64,000 bases of DNA, taken from Harmonia axyridis (taxonomy: Eukaryota; Arthropoda; Insecta; Coleoptera; Coccinellidae). The stretch is taken from the NCBI RefSeq assembly GCF_914767665.1, contig NC_059501.1, positions 29,054,501 through 29,118,500 of the forward strand, given 5' to 3'. A program made the translations under genes and the position numbers. Of the stretch, positions 11,825 to 22,960 are shown one piece after another. Below the pieces are notes generated by a model. It was given only the letters and a program-made list of their open reading frames with translations. It had not been told where the DNA came from and did not search any database. Each line of letters starts with the position of its first letter. The stretch's first letter is position 1.

Positions 11825-12485
11825 TATTTCAGTATAAGGTTGAGTTCATTGCAGTACTAAAAACAGTGCTGTAATGAACACATTATAGCATTGTTTTCAG
11901 TTATATTTTTCGTTTTGTGTTTGGCTGAACTGACTTCCGATCCTATCAAATTTGAACACACTTCAATTGTCTTCTTCTTCTTCCTTATTCTTAAGACCAT
12001 GTCTTGTCATCTTCTGTTCATCCAGCCTCTTGCGATGTTGACGTCAACTTTAATTGTCAATATAATATAATTTGGATATAGTGAAATGAAATGCTTTGCA
12101 ACATTATTCGCAATTTCTCTTAATTCTGGTGGTGTTAAATCGATTGAGTCAGACATAATTCACGAATTTAATGCGTAATTATAAATTATTTCAAAATGAG
12201 AAATGTACGATTCAAACTAAAATTCCGTAATCTGTCAATTTTCGTAACAGTCACACCAACTGCCAAGATACAAAAGTCACTAGGATGTATAATCTGAATT
12301 TTCAATTGAATTTCGACAATATTTCACAAAACTTGACTGAAATAGAGAAAATATCGTCTAATACTCGTTGCAGAAGGCAATTCCAACACTCATGCGTTCG
12401 AGAACTCATTCTTTCGTCGTTTGTTTTCGAATTTATGTTGGAATAGGAGTGAATTCTGCTACTTGTTTTAGAATATACTATTTCA
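11825..12485 (-). mobile_element. H1 element, copy D, minus strand
   Basis: Reverse-complement copy of the family at 5347, 17335 and 37917. On the minus strand the hairpin head with TTCCAACAC/GTGTTGGAA arms lies at 12460-12365, the long leader follows, and an ATG near 12158 opens MSDSIDLTPPELREIANNVA. The start codon and about 20 codons are kept in this copy as in copies A and C. The 3' part is interrupted by a short retrotransposed insertion (11972-12047). Confidence 0.85.
11972..12047 (-). mobile_element. Very short LINE or SINE 3' end with (GAA)n tail
   Basis: About 76 extra bases absent from the other three H1 copies. On the minus strand they end in GAAGAAGAAGAAG, a simple-repeat tail typical of LINE/SINE 3' ends. 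They are flanked by CTTCAATTGTC (11961-11971) and CTTTAATTGTC (12048-12058), an 11-bp target duplication with one mismatch. This fits a heavily 5'-truncated insertion made by target-primed reverse transcription. Confidence 0.72.
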
Positions 12486-14659
12486 AAATTTTCAATGAAA
12501 TTCTGACTATTATCGAATTTATACAGGAGTCTTGTTTTGGCAACTTATTCGAATTCAAGGAAACCAATCCAAACGCATCGCAGCAGGACAGGGACTTCAC
12601 CGTCAAGAAATTTTGGATTCCACCCTTATAAAGCTAATAATAACATCAACAAAAAATTGCAGCATCCTCTTCTTTAAAATTCGATAATTCGTAAGCTATA
12701 GATTACGAATTACGAATTTTAAATATATTTAAAATTGTGGCTAGCCCGATTCTGCACGCTTCTCTCAGAGCCTGGTCGAAGCAACACTATAATAACAGGT
12801 GTCGGTCAAGGCAGGGCAGGTAAGGCCACAACACGTGTGGCCCCCTGGTTATGGCCCTAATGTGTTTCAGTACGAATACGGAAAGGGAAGATAGCCGCAG
12901 AACCACTGGATGATGAATCGAGGATGGCCAGCCACTGATATCTAGATGCAATTGCATTCTAAGCCTAAGGTGAACCTGCAATGACAGCGCAACCTCGTTG
13001 ACTACGTTCCCTTACACAATGTCGGCAAAATTATGATATTGGTATGATTTTTGAAATTGATATTATCAAGTTGATTGAAAAATTTACGAGAAAAATAGTT
13101 TTGTTGAAAAATCTGACCCTTCGGCGTCCTTTTCGAAATGATGGTAGAAAAAATGAAAGACTGAAGTTTATTGAATTAATATATTAACATCAGCTCAAAA
13201 AGGAATTAATTTTGTGAGAAAGTTAGAGACTTGAGAGATAAGATAACCACCTGTATGCAGAGGACCTATGGAATGCTAAGAGTCATCTATAGGGATAGGG
13301 ATTTATAGATCACATAGGAAAAGGGTTCAAAAAGTTTAAAATTCCTGGTTACGTCTTACTATTGTGTCACCAGTTCCAGACAAGATTCAAGAAGAATATT
13401 GAAAAAAAAAGAAACCTATTGAAACACTTCTTGAAAATTCGACATTATTCATCAACACAGTCACCTCCAAGAGTGATACATGTACTACAACTTCAATTTC
13501 AAACTTCCTGCAAGATTTGAACCTAAACACATCATCAGAATAATAAAAACTAAAGAATAACAAGACGTTTACATAATATGTATAACAAAAATTTCAAGCT
13601 TCGTGCAAAAGTCTTGATAGCATAATTAGAATCATCTAATAATATTAGAAATGAATATCGAAAAAACCTACCACAGATCCGACATAGTCGAAGTTTTGGG
13701 TGTAGATGGATTATTCTTACCTACATAAATACAGTTATGTGACCTACAAGGGCACAATTGGTGCATGCAATGACGCGCGCTCAAAAGCTCCAGACTTTAG
13801 GTCAGTGGTTTTATTATTATAAACCAAAATTGTTATGAACCAAGTGTCACATAAACAAAATTAAAACTGAGTGCAAATCAGAAATATATCGCAATAATTC
13901 TAAATCTCCAGATGAAAGTAAATAAAAAAGTTATAAAATAAAGTTATATATGTTATCGTTCATTGTTTTGTGTTACACCACGACATGACTGAATTGCTAT
14001 ACTGAACCATTATCTATTACTGCAAATTTTAATTTATTGGCACGTTCAATAACAAAAATTGAATTAGATATATTTTAAGGGAAACTATCCAACAAAATGC
14101 GTATCTTTACAATTTCGAATTATGTGGTTTAGTCTTTATAGCCAAGAATTATTTATTTTCATTACAAAAATACGTATATGAATCTTCATAAGAGTGTTGA
14201 AGAACGTAGTCAGACATAGTCAATAATCATAATACAGTGAAATGAACTCATTAAGTTCGAGATCCCAAGAGCATTTTTTGCTAAGAAATAATAATAACAG
14301 ACCTAAAAAGTCCAATTTTCCAATTTTCGAGATATTATAGATTATTACAAGCGTGGAATATCTTTGTTTTGTAACCGATGAGGTATTCTTGGCAAATTTT
14401 TCATAGATTGGAAATTAAAATTTGAATGATAGTTAAAAGCTTAGATGCTGTACTTTAAGATAGATTTACTTTAGTTTCACATCAGACAATACGGTGAAAT
14501 GAAATTCCTCTGCAGCCACGATAATCATTAAAAAAATGAGGACAGCGTGAAGTCAGGAGCTTTTAAGATCTAGTCATTGATGCGCCTTTAACGTCTATGA
14601 TGAACAAGTGCTTGAAACCTTCTGACTTTAGATCAGTTATTTCCCCATTTGTTCATTCG
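12486..14659. other. Gene-free stretch
   Basis: No gene recognised. A G/C-richer block at 12740-13010 has no clear frame on either strand. The words TCAAAAGCTCCAGACTTTAG (13790) and, more loosely, its relatives at 14550-14640 and 23340-23370 show that a longer dispersed repeat accompanies the 147-bp family. Confidence 0.5.
13580..13670 (-). repeat. Dispersed copy of the 147-bp family
   Basis: Minus strand reads GATTCTAATTATGCTATCAA then GACTTTTGCACGAAGCTTG, matching the core of the monomer at 58.8-59.6 kb with moderate divergence. Confidence 0.6.
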
Positions 14660-14815
14660 ATATTTTACTCAGTTTTTCTATAATTCTGATCATACAATCA
14701 ACACGAAATTTTGCACAAAGATAAAAATTATAATTTCACCTTTAATAGCTACATCTCAACTCAGTTGGATCTGTTGTGACAGAATTATTGGGTAATATTT
14801 TTCGAAATACTGCTG
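14660..14815 (+). repeat. Near full-length dispersed 147-bp monomer
   Basis: Contains, in the order of the 58.8 kb array, TTTTTCTATAATTCTGATCA, CAATCAACACGAAATTTTGC, ATCTCAACTCAGTTGGATCT and GACAGAATTATTGGGTAAT. It is single, not tandem. Confidence 0.8.
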
Positions 14816-16104
14816 AAAAGTTTCTTGCTCTTTGCGTTGGGTAGTATCTTCTTTACGGCTGGAATGAGTTTGAGACCATGGCTAGCTCGAAATAAAAAAA
14901 TTTAGCATTTAAACGAAAAGAAAAAACGCTCAACAAACATCGGTAGTCAATACCTAGTAAAAAGTACATTTGTATTCAATTAAGATCGAAGACCAAATAG
15001 TCAAGACTGAAACAAAGTTAAAAGTTTGTACCTATACTACTTATAGAAGCTATGATGAATTGGCAACAAACAAAGCCACAGTGGTGGTCTAGTGATCATT
15101 AATAAATAAGAGGTTATGAATGGAAACTTTCTTCATTTCCTTGCAAAGTTTACTTCACATCGAATGGACGTCGTGAAGAGATCAAAGAAGACATATTTCT
15201 TCACCAGACTCAGCTCCATTGAGCAACGTGGAAGAAATAAATCACTTTAATTACCATCAACAATAATTCACATCTATATCACTATTATTATCTAGGAACG
15301 TGATAAATGATGCAAAGTGTTACACACACAACGCATGAAAAACTTTCATATCAAAGATCATAACCAGCAATTATGAGCAGCTCTAAGCAACTTTCACAAT
15401 TTTTTCTTAACGGCTCAAGATGGCAAAAAGGCCCAGGGACTGCTGGTCGATCAGAAGATGGTTATGTAAATCAGATTGTAATGAAACTGGGAGTAATGAT
15501 GGATTATTGTTCTACTTGATCCTCTGCAGGATGATATATAAAACGGCGATGCCATTATAAATATTTATGAGATGAGTATTGATGTTGAAGTAATGTAATC
15601 CATAATCCTCCTAGTGGATGACAGGTACCACGAATTCGATGCAAAATAACAGGTGAATGCTTAATGGACGGAAGAGCCTGTTATGTTGGTACCTATGGAG
15701 CCCTGAATGGTATTATTGTTTTTGATGTTGATCGCCTACAAGTTTCGGAGATTAACTGTGAGAGATATGAAGTAGAGACGAATTATTCTCACGAGGAAGA
15801 TAGAAAGTAGGCACTTTCTATGCCCGCATAACAATTTTAGTAACATGCTGAAGCTTGACAATTATTGGTAACTTCTTGTAGAGGGGCAACTCTTCTTTGT
15901 ATTATGGTGTATTTTGCATTGAGGAATTTGATTTTTTCTCTTTTTTGATTATGACAAGGATTCAGAATGAAATTTCCATATGAAAATGGAATCTGTGAAG
16001 TTATAATCTTTAGAAAGCCAGTTTATACTGGGTAATCCTTGTCGTAGCAAGGATTTTACAGCTCTGTTTCAATGACATATGTCAACTGTCATACGAATCG
16101 TCAT
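14816..16104. other. Gene-free stretch
   Basis: A+T-rich sequence with no recognised gene, element end or strong repeat. Confidence 0.5.
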
Positions 16105-17070
16105 ATGTTTACTCGAATGTAAGCCATTTAACAATATCTACGATTCGTCTGCCGCTGAACGTTTGAAAATTGTGAAAACTTACAACAAAATTGATGATTC
16201 TGTAGTAAGTACGTTTCGTGCATTACGGACAGATTATGATTGATATAATCGTACATCTAAGCGTACAATTGATTAGACAGTCAAATAGTTTAAAGCGACT
16301 GGATCTGCTACTGATGTCTTAAAGCCTATACATAATTGAAAAGCACACTCAACTGAAAATATTGCACCTATGCGCACAACAGTTGGGCCTTTCTTACGGC
16401 ACGCTATGGTGTATTTTGCATCTCCATCCTCATTATTTAATTGACACAAGAACTAAAGCCAGCCAACCATGGAATGCGTAGAACATAAACCAATTGAGTG
16501 CTTGAACAACACCGTTTGGATGACGATTTTTCGCATCGATTTTTCTTCAGCGAAGAAGCACATTTTTCACTTGGTAGCTATGTAAAAAATCAAAATTGTC
16601 GCATATGGGGCAGTGAAAATCCTCATGTAACTGATGAGAGACCAATACCTCCACAAATAGTCGCTGTATGGTGTGTAATTGGCTCTACTCTAAAAATGAA
16701 GAAGGTGTCACTCAAAGCGTTAATTCTCATTGTTTTAGTCGAGTGATTACTGATTTTTTTGGCCTGAAATTAATGATATGGAATTGTAATGTCTTGTTTC
16801 GCCGATATGCATTGGTCACTAAGATCTTGTGATTTATCTTTTTTTTTGTGAGATAATGCGAAGGATCGTGTTTATCAGATAATTGACGATTTGAAAACCA
16901 ACTTTCGTCAAGTTATTGGTGAGATATTGCCCGAAATATGCTGGGGAGTCATTGAAAATTACCTCACAAGGATTGAGTCCTGTAAGACATCACGTGGAGG
17001 ACATTTGAATCATGTTGTATTCCACAGATAATGGCAAGGTCCATGTATTTTACAGAAATGAAAATATGAT
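16105..17070 (+). pseudogene. Mariner-like transposase relic (DUF4817/DDE_3 type)
   Basis: Three frames together still trace a transposase. AERLKIVKTYNKIDDSVVST and TFRALRTDYD (about 16155-16245) match the N-terminal helix-turn-helix of this insect family; the catalytic core begins at HRFFFSEEAHFSLGSYVKNQ and NCRIWGSENPHV (16530-16640), where SEEAHF replaces the usual SDEAHF, so the first catalytic Asp is Glu. Towards the end RIESCKTSRGGHLNHVVF (16970-17025) is the conserved C-terminal block. In between there are several stops and an apparent deletion that removes the second and third catalytic residues. It cannot encode an active enzyme. No terminal repeats were identified. Confidence 0.87.
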
Positions 17071-17334
17071 CGATATTCCAAATGAAAGTGTGTTTTAGTT
17101 TCGTTTACTTTCAGAACCATAAAATAGATAACCCTTTAAACGCAATTTTTATATACGCATTAGAAGTTTACAAAAATATCGAATGTTGCAATAGTTTGAG
17201 TAATTTCAAGAAATAGTTTAAATATTTGTTAATTCAGCTAGAACTTTGTAATAAAAACGATTACTCTAATTTTATTTTATTCATCTCTTCCGTTTTTGAC
17301 ACTTACTTTTATATGTATAATTTTTTGCATATAA

Positions 17335-17880
17335 TTTGGAATAGTACATTCTAAAACAAGTTTCAGAATGAGCTTCCATTCCAACACGAATACGAAATTC
17401 GAAAACGAACGTTGTTGGGATTACCTACCTTCTCAACGAGTATTAGACGATATTTTCTCTATTTCAGTTAAGTTTTGTGAAATATTGTCGAAATTCAATG
17501 CAAAATTCATATCATACATCCTAGTGAATTTAATTGCATCTTGGCAGTTGGTTTGACTGTTACGAAAATTGACAAATTACGGAATTTGAATTCGAATCGT
17601 ACGTTTCAAATTTTGAAATAATTTATAATTACGCATTAAATTCGTGAATTATATCTGACTAAATCAATTTAACACCACCAGAATTAAGAGAAATTGCGAA
17701 TAATGTTGCAAATCATTTCACTATATCCAAATTATATTATATTGACAATTGAAGTGTGTTGAAATTTGATAGGATCGGAAGTCAGTGTAGACAACCACAA
17801 AATAAAAAATGCAACTGAAAACAATGCTGTAATGAGTGCATTACTGCAGTGTAATGGACTCATTATTATAGTGAAATGAG
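17335..17880 (+). mobile_element. H1 element, copy B
   Basis: Starts AATAGTACATTCTAAAACAA and follows copies A, C and D through the leader (GATATTTTCTCTATTTCAG, TGTTACGAAAATTGACA) to the shared 3' end. The ORF start is lost: ATG has become ATA and a stop follows, although CCAGAATTAAGAGAAATTGC is intact. The hairpin tip is shortened and the CGAGC/GCGAG words are degraded. This is the most decayed of the four copies. Confidence 0.82.
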
Positions 17881-18874
17881 GATTAAATTTGCTGTGAATC
17901 TATCCATCGATATCTATCTATATAAGAAGTGATAATTTGATCAATTGATCACAATGAAATATAATTAATTTTCAAAGGTATATATTGATTGAAATGTTGC
18001 AGCTTTGCTAGTAATTTTTCGATACTTTGGGATGAAGCTAAAGAACTGTTATATCGCGATTGCAACCAGATGATGCTTGCGTTTAATTTCAATTGCAAAT
18101 TTATGCTACCACAGAACATACACGCATATATTTATACGAATGGAGATAATCGTCTGAAATACCTCAGAATTCAACCATTAAATCATTGGCTCACTGTTGC
18201 TAAAACTACTTCCTGCTGCAAGGCACCTTTATGATAGCCTTTTGTTGGATGCCTCTTTACACTCCTAGTTTCGAATCTTGTACGTATTTTTTGGAACGTT
18301 CTGTACGAGAGTAATGATGATGGTTAACGACCCGTTTCATTTACAGAGGCTGCTCTGTAAATTAATTAACGGTATAATACTTAAACTCAGGCTCCATCCC
18401 TGAGGTACCTATCTCTGGAATTTGTGTATGTTGTTGCGCTGTTGACCTGATTTTTTGAGTTTCTTCAAGCGCAAGTTTACATAGATGGTTGTATTAATTG
18501 CGTATAATCTGTGAATTTTTCATTGAAACTCAATATCTTGGTACATAATTCTAAAGCCCATTAGACCATTAGATGAGGTTTTATTCATTGCTCATTATCT
18601 CAAATAGCAGGAATACATTGGTTATAATTATAAGTCATATAAATTATGCCTTCGAATAACATTATTGAGATGTACTTGTATAATATATGTTTATATCATT
18701 TATTGCTATAACACGTGCTGGTCTTGAAAATCTGATAAAAACATTCCAGGAAAGGAAAGATATATTCTTCAGGATGTTGATAAAAACTGCAGAATATATA
18801 TATGTATATTTAATTAAATAATTTTTAAGAATTCGTTATTTGAAAATGAGGAAATTCAGGCTGGAGGTTTCCTC
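17881..18874. other. Gene-free stretch
   Basis: No gene recognised. An 81-codon open frame at 17989-18234 has no familiar motif and no clear codon bias. Confidence 0.45.
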
Positions 18875-19040
18875 ATTTCCTTTTCGATATTCTGATTGAA
18901 TTTTATATTAAAACGACGCGATCAACACGAACTTTGGCATACAATTTGAAATTGTTACTTCGTCTTTACTCGGTGAATATCAATTCAGTGGGATCGGTTT
19001 CTGCTACATAGGAGTTCAACTTTGCTTCCACCGTTTTTTT
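18875..19040 (+). repeat. Dispersed copy of the 147-bp family
   Basis: Reads TCGATATTCTGATTGAATTT, then GCGATCAACACGAACTTTGG, then ATTCAGTGGGATCGGTTTCT, in the order of the monomer at 58.8-59.6 kb. Confidence 0.7.
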
Positions 19041-19084
19041 TTCGAAATTCGAGGCGTTATTGTGAAAAAGTGGTTATACATTTA

Positions 19085-19520
19085 TGATTTAAAGTATTGT
19101 CGGTTTTAACAACTCATAATACACTACGACGAGCTGGTCCCACCAAATACTGAGCATGAACTTGGAACAGTGAATATTCAGTTTGCCCGTCGACGTGGAA
19201 GCATTCCTGGGATATCCCCAAGACTTTCTGTGCTGAAATCCATTTTTCGTCTCCAGTTACAATACGATGCAGAATATTTCTAGGCTTCAACTCGAATTTC
19301 CTTGTTTCTGAATCATTTCCATGACTTTCAGGCGTTTTGAAATGGCTTGTTGCCAATAATCCTGCCAATTCTTGTTGCGTTTGACACGAGTCTAGATCAA
19401 GTGATGTCTCCAATTCTGCATCTTCGAAAACCTTCTCTCTTCCTCCGCCATGCTGGTCTTTGACGTCAAAATCACCCTTTTTGACCGTTGAAGCAAAGTT
19501 GTGCACCCAGTATTTTTTAG
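19085..19520 (-). pseudogene. Mariner transposase relic
   Basis: The minus-strand frame includes GDFDVKDQHGGGREKVFEDA and ELETSLDLDSCQTQQELAGL, the linker and second helix-turn-helix region of mariner transposases, then LKPRNI and LHRIVTGDEKWI, which holds the first catalytic Asp. After a frameshift, WWDQLVVVYYELLKP is readable in another frame down to about 19085. The segments carrying the second and third catalytic Asp are missing, and a stretch between QELAGL and ELKPRN is shortened. The open frame continues upstream to 19671, but that part does not resemble a mariner N-terminus and is probably chance. About 140 codons remain of a usual 340 or so. Confidence 0.9.
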
Positions 19521-20878
19521 GTCTTCTTTTTCGAGAGTTATCGTATTTAAGGACGGACAGGCAGAATCGAATTGAGATTGGATTCATCATCAATGAGTCG
19601 ACCCTTATCGTTTCAAAATTATTCTTGACGAAATGATGAATCGATGATTTGTTCGAAGAGCGAGCGAACAAAAAAGATACATTGGAATGAAAACGTTATG
19701 ATAGACCCTTGTACACAAATGTTTTCAATCGTGTACATTCGTAGGATTCCTGCAATTCTTATAGTTTTCTTATAATGAAATATTTCACGATATTATTCTG
19801 AAACGGCGATTTGCGTTAGTGTCATGGAATTGTTCGAATGCTATAGTTGTTTATTGATGTTATGGCTCTACTGTCAACTGCATAAACTACTATAGATATA
19901 TTGGTACGTTCTTTCGAATGTTTCTCAGATGGTTTCCTCAATAAATTTGATAGAAATAGTCAACGTAAGGAGATATTAGTCTTCGACGAGGATATAATGT
20001 TTTACTGAGAAATAATTGCTTGGTAATACTATGCAGCGGAAGAATCATTGACAATTAAACATAAAGAAGTCTTGAAATTGTTGTTAATAGAAATAATTAT
20101 TGTATTTTAGTCGATAGCATCCACAAGGGAATTAGAAGCGGAAAAGTGTATCAGGTGACTCGAATTTGTTGTCTAATGAGAGGATCTTACAATCCCTTTG
20201 AGCTAGAAAAAAAGGATGGCACATTTTCGGGCTCAATTTTTGAGAGGATTAATTTGGTGGAAACTGCAACCTCATCAATTCAACTGTTTCAGAGTTATAA
20301 GAGAAAATTTGGTAATGTATGTGAAATGAAAAGTTCTCATGAAGTCTTTATTTCTGGTACTGTAAAGATGAAACAAAAACATTCCACAGTCCCGTTTTTC
20401 AGTAGAATCCAATGGTGTAATCACTTGTTTTTTATTGTTATTAGTTTTGAAGCTATAAAAAAATCCTGTGTAAACGAATGTTAACCATTAGAATTTTAAA
20501 ATGAAATATCTCTTTTTTTCCTTTTCAAAAATATACAAAAAAAGTTACAACTATTTAGAGGGGCACTACAAGGATATCGAAAACCGTTAGAAATTCAGGG
20601 TGGCTTAAATAACAAAAAAATTGCCTTATTGGATTAGTGCAGAGATTTTCTGTATAACTCATTTGTTTCTGGAGATAAAATCACGAAATTCGGTTTGTAG
20701 CCATTATCCAATATAAAGATTCTAATGGCTTCGTTAGATTTTTTCTGTTTTCCATTGTTTCAGACACGCGATAGTAATTTCTTCTTCATATGGAGACCAT
20801 ATTGGTTCTCCTTATGAGGCGATAAAGAAAAAAATCACGAATTCAATAATGTATCACACAAATGTCTAGTCTTGCTAC
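19521..20878. other. Gene-free stretch with one unrecognised frame
   Basis: A 112-codon open frame (20146-20484, +) begins MYQVTRICCLMRGSYNPFEL. It has no motif I recognise, no signal peptide, no splice context and no G/C-richer wobble positions, so I do not call it a gene. The rest is A+T-rich. Confidence 0.4.
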
Positions 20879-21253
20879 GCAAATTTGAAATTTTTTTTTT
20901 ATTTTTTGTTTAAGTAGTAGGCTGGTGCTATAATAAAATTGTCAAATAACTTGTAACTTCATTCAGTTGTTATGTGAAACCATCACTTAATTATTGTGAA
21001 AACCTATATCATATATATCATGCTGATACCAACACTCTACAGAGCGTACAACTGGCCAGTTGTACGCTATGTACAGTTTTGGTATCAGCATGATTATGTA
21101 ATTAATAGGACGTTACTTATCAAACAGGATATAGGTTTTTACAAGAATTAAGTGATGGTTTTACGTAACAACTGAATGAAGTAACAAGATATTTGACAAT
21201 TCTGGCACCAGCATACTACTCAAACAAAAAAATTAAAAGAAAGTTCAAATTCA
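20879..21253. mobile_element. Palindromic MITE, about 375 bp
   Basis: Near-complete inverted repeat centred on CTGGCCAG at about 21058. Outer words TTTGTTTAAGTAGTAGGCTGGTGC (split: TTTGTTTAAG + TAGTAGGCTGGTGC) and GCACCAGCATACTACTCAAA pair, then AAATTGTCAAATAACTTGT, AACTTCATTCAGTTGTTA, CCATCACTTAATT and ATGCTGATACCA pair with their complements inward. No coding capacity. The target duplication could not be fixed because the ends fade into T/A-rich DNA. Confidence 0.85.
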
Positions 21254-22189
21254 ATCAGTAACAAGTTATTTGGCAAGGCCTTAGAAATAATGTTTCTCTC
21301 TTCTATCGAATTAGTTATTTAAAAATTTTAAAACATTGAATTCGATAAGAATGAATTGTTGCATTTAGATATTTTATGCATTCGAAGTAACTGTTCAAAA
21401 TTAATGAACAAATGATCGATTTATAGTGATGGAACGGTATCAAATATCGCAAAAAAAATTGATTTCGTTAACTCCACATTTCATCAACCGATCATTCATA
21501 AATAATTCAACACTGCCTTATCTGTCCACATAAAATTTACATCGAAAAAATCAGTAGCTTCCTTATCGGTCACATCAGGCCCTGATGATGTGCTCCAGAT
21601 TCGAAACATGCAAATGATCCCATAATTGGATTGAATGATACCGAGCGTGTCAGTAAAAGCGGTCCTGGTGGGAGTACGTCAAACGGTGTAAGATTGAAGA
21701 ATGCGTTCTCACAGCCCGAGAAAATCATATCCGTTTTGAATTCATCCCAATAGTCTAATTTCGTATCGGGGATTTCAACCAGTTAAGCAGCATACGGATA
21801 TGCGTGAGAGTTATTTGCATTCATCTGCGATTTGCATATGAAATAGATTTTTCACCTGGTTCATTATAAAATTGGATTAATAGCGGTTCTTAATATCTGC
21901 TTTATGGCCAACCGAGGCTTGGCAGTCATAAAAGTCAGACCTATGCCGAGTTACTTCTCAATCACTAGTTTAATGAAGTTTGAATTTTTTTTTTTCGTCG
22001 TTAGAGCAGTCATATTTTATCGGCAAAAGGCCGTGAAGATATCGAGCACTTGACAGTCCGGTAATCGAACCTGATCGATAGGTTCCAACAACTTATACCA
22101 GTGGCAGTCGATCTAGTTCTTTCTAAATTCTTCTAAAACGCTTTTTGTTTGCTTAAGAACTACTTAGAACATAAAAATAAAAGTTTTCT
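21254..22189. other. Gene-free stretch with moderate complexity
   Basis: No gene recognised, but 21490-21860 is less A+T-biased and less repetitive than its surroundings and carries the octamer cluster listed separately. Confidence 0.4.
21608..21837. promoter_or_regulatory. Cluster of three POU octamer motifs
   Basis: ATGCAAAT at 21608-21615 and ATTTGCAT (its complement) at 21813-21820 and 21830-21837. ATGCAAAT is the known core of the octamer bound by POU-domain factors. Three perfect copies in 230 bp is more than expected by chance even in A+T-rich DNA. A possible enhancer; no conservation data are available. Confidence 0.3.
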
Positions 22190-22960
22190 GTTAAGGGTGA
22201 AAAATAGGTAAATTGAACATGCTACCATCACAAAATTTTTAGGTATAATCATTGATGACAGCCTCAACTGGTATCAGCATATTGAATGTTTATGTAAAAA
22301 GTTGTCTTCTGTTTGTTATGCTCTTTATAGGTTAAAATCTATAACTAATGTGGAAATTTGCATGGCTTATTACAATGCTCAATTCAAGTCAAGGATAATA
22401 TATGGCCTTGTATTCTGGGGGACTTCTCACGCACTGAATCGAGTCTTTCTTCTTCAAAAGAGAGCATTACGACACATGGCTGGAGTTCCTATGAGAACAT
22501 CATGTAGAGAGCTTTTCAAAAAATTTGGTGTTTTGCCAGTGGTATCTCAATTCATCTTGGAAATTATAACATATGTGAAAACTACAATCATACTTATTCA
22601 ACAACACACTCTTCGCTACTAATCATACCACGTCACACTCTGGTGGGATATGAGAGGTCTCCCAGATATATGGGAATTAAGTTGTTCAATTCCCTTCCAA
22701 TGAACTATAGGGATATTGAAAGTGTACAAAGTTTCAGAAGGGCAGTTAATGATTTCTTAATGTCTCAATGTTTCTATACCCTAACTGAATATTATGATTG
22801 TTGTAAGCATATCAGGTTAGGAAGTTGATATACTTAATATGTTTTAAATAATGGCTAGTATGTGAAATTTTTCCTTCTATTGTTGTTTAATTGACTTGTC
22901 CAATACGTATTTGTAATATGCCGCTATGGAAGAATAAATCATTATTATTATTATTATCTT
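22190..22960 (+). pseudogene. 3' end of a LINE with (ATT)n tail
   Basis: End of a non-LTR retrotransposon ORF2. IEHATITKFLGIIIDDSLNW (from about 22213) is the conserved block after the reverse transcriptase palm; then YQHIECLCKKLSSVCYALYR, NAQFKSRIIYGLVFWG and LLQKRALRHMAGVPMRTSCR, standard for the C-terminal region of jockey-like elements. A frameshift near 22585-22625 is followed by GYERSPRYMGIKLFNSLPMN and SFRRAVNDFLMSQCFYTLTE. Stop at 22826, a 3' untranslated region of about 110 bp, AATAAA near 22933 and a tail of ATT units complete the 3' end. It is 5'-truncated, as is usual. Confidence 0.93.

Noticed and set aside
12787..12981. Minus frame in a G/C-richer block at 12.8-13.0 kb
   Set aside because: No recognisable protein and no acceptor/donor pair; neither strand shows codon bias.
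20146..20484. 112-codon open frame on the plus strand
   Set aside because: No known motif, no favourable start or splice context, and composition like surrounding A+T-rich DNA.
22030..22090. GGTAATCGAACCTGATC looked like a tRNA T-arm
   Set aside because: No matching acceptor stem, A box or anticodon arm could be laid out at the required spacing on either strand.
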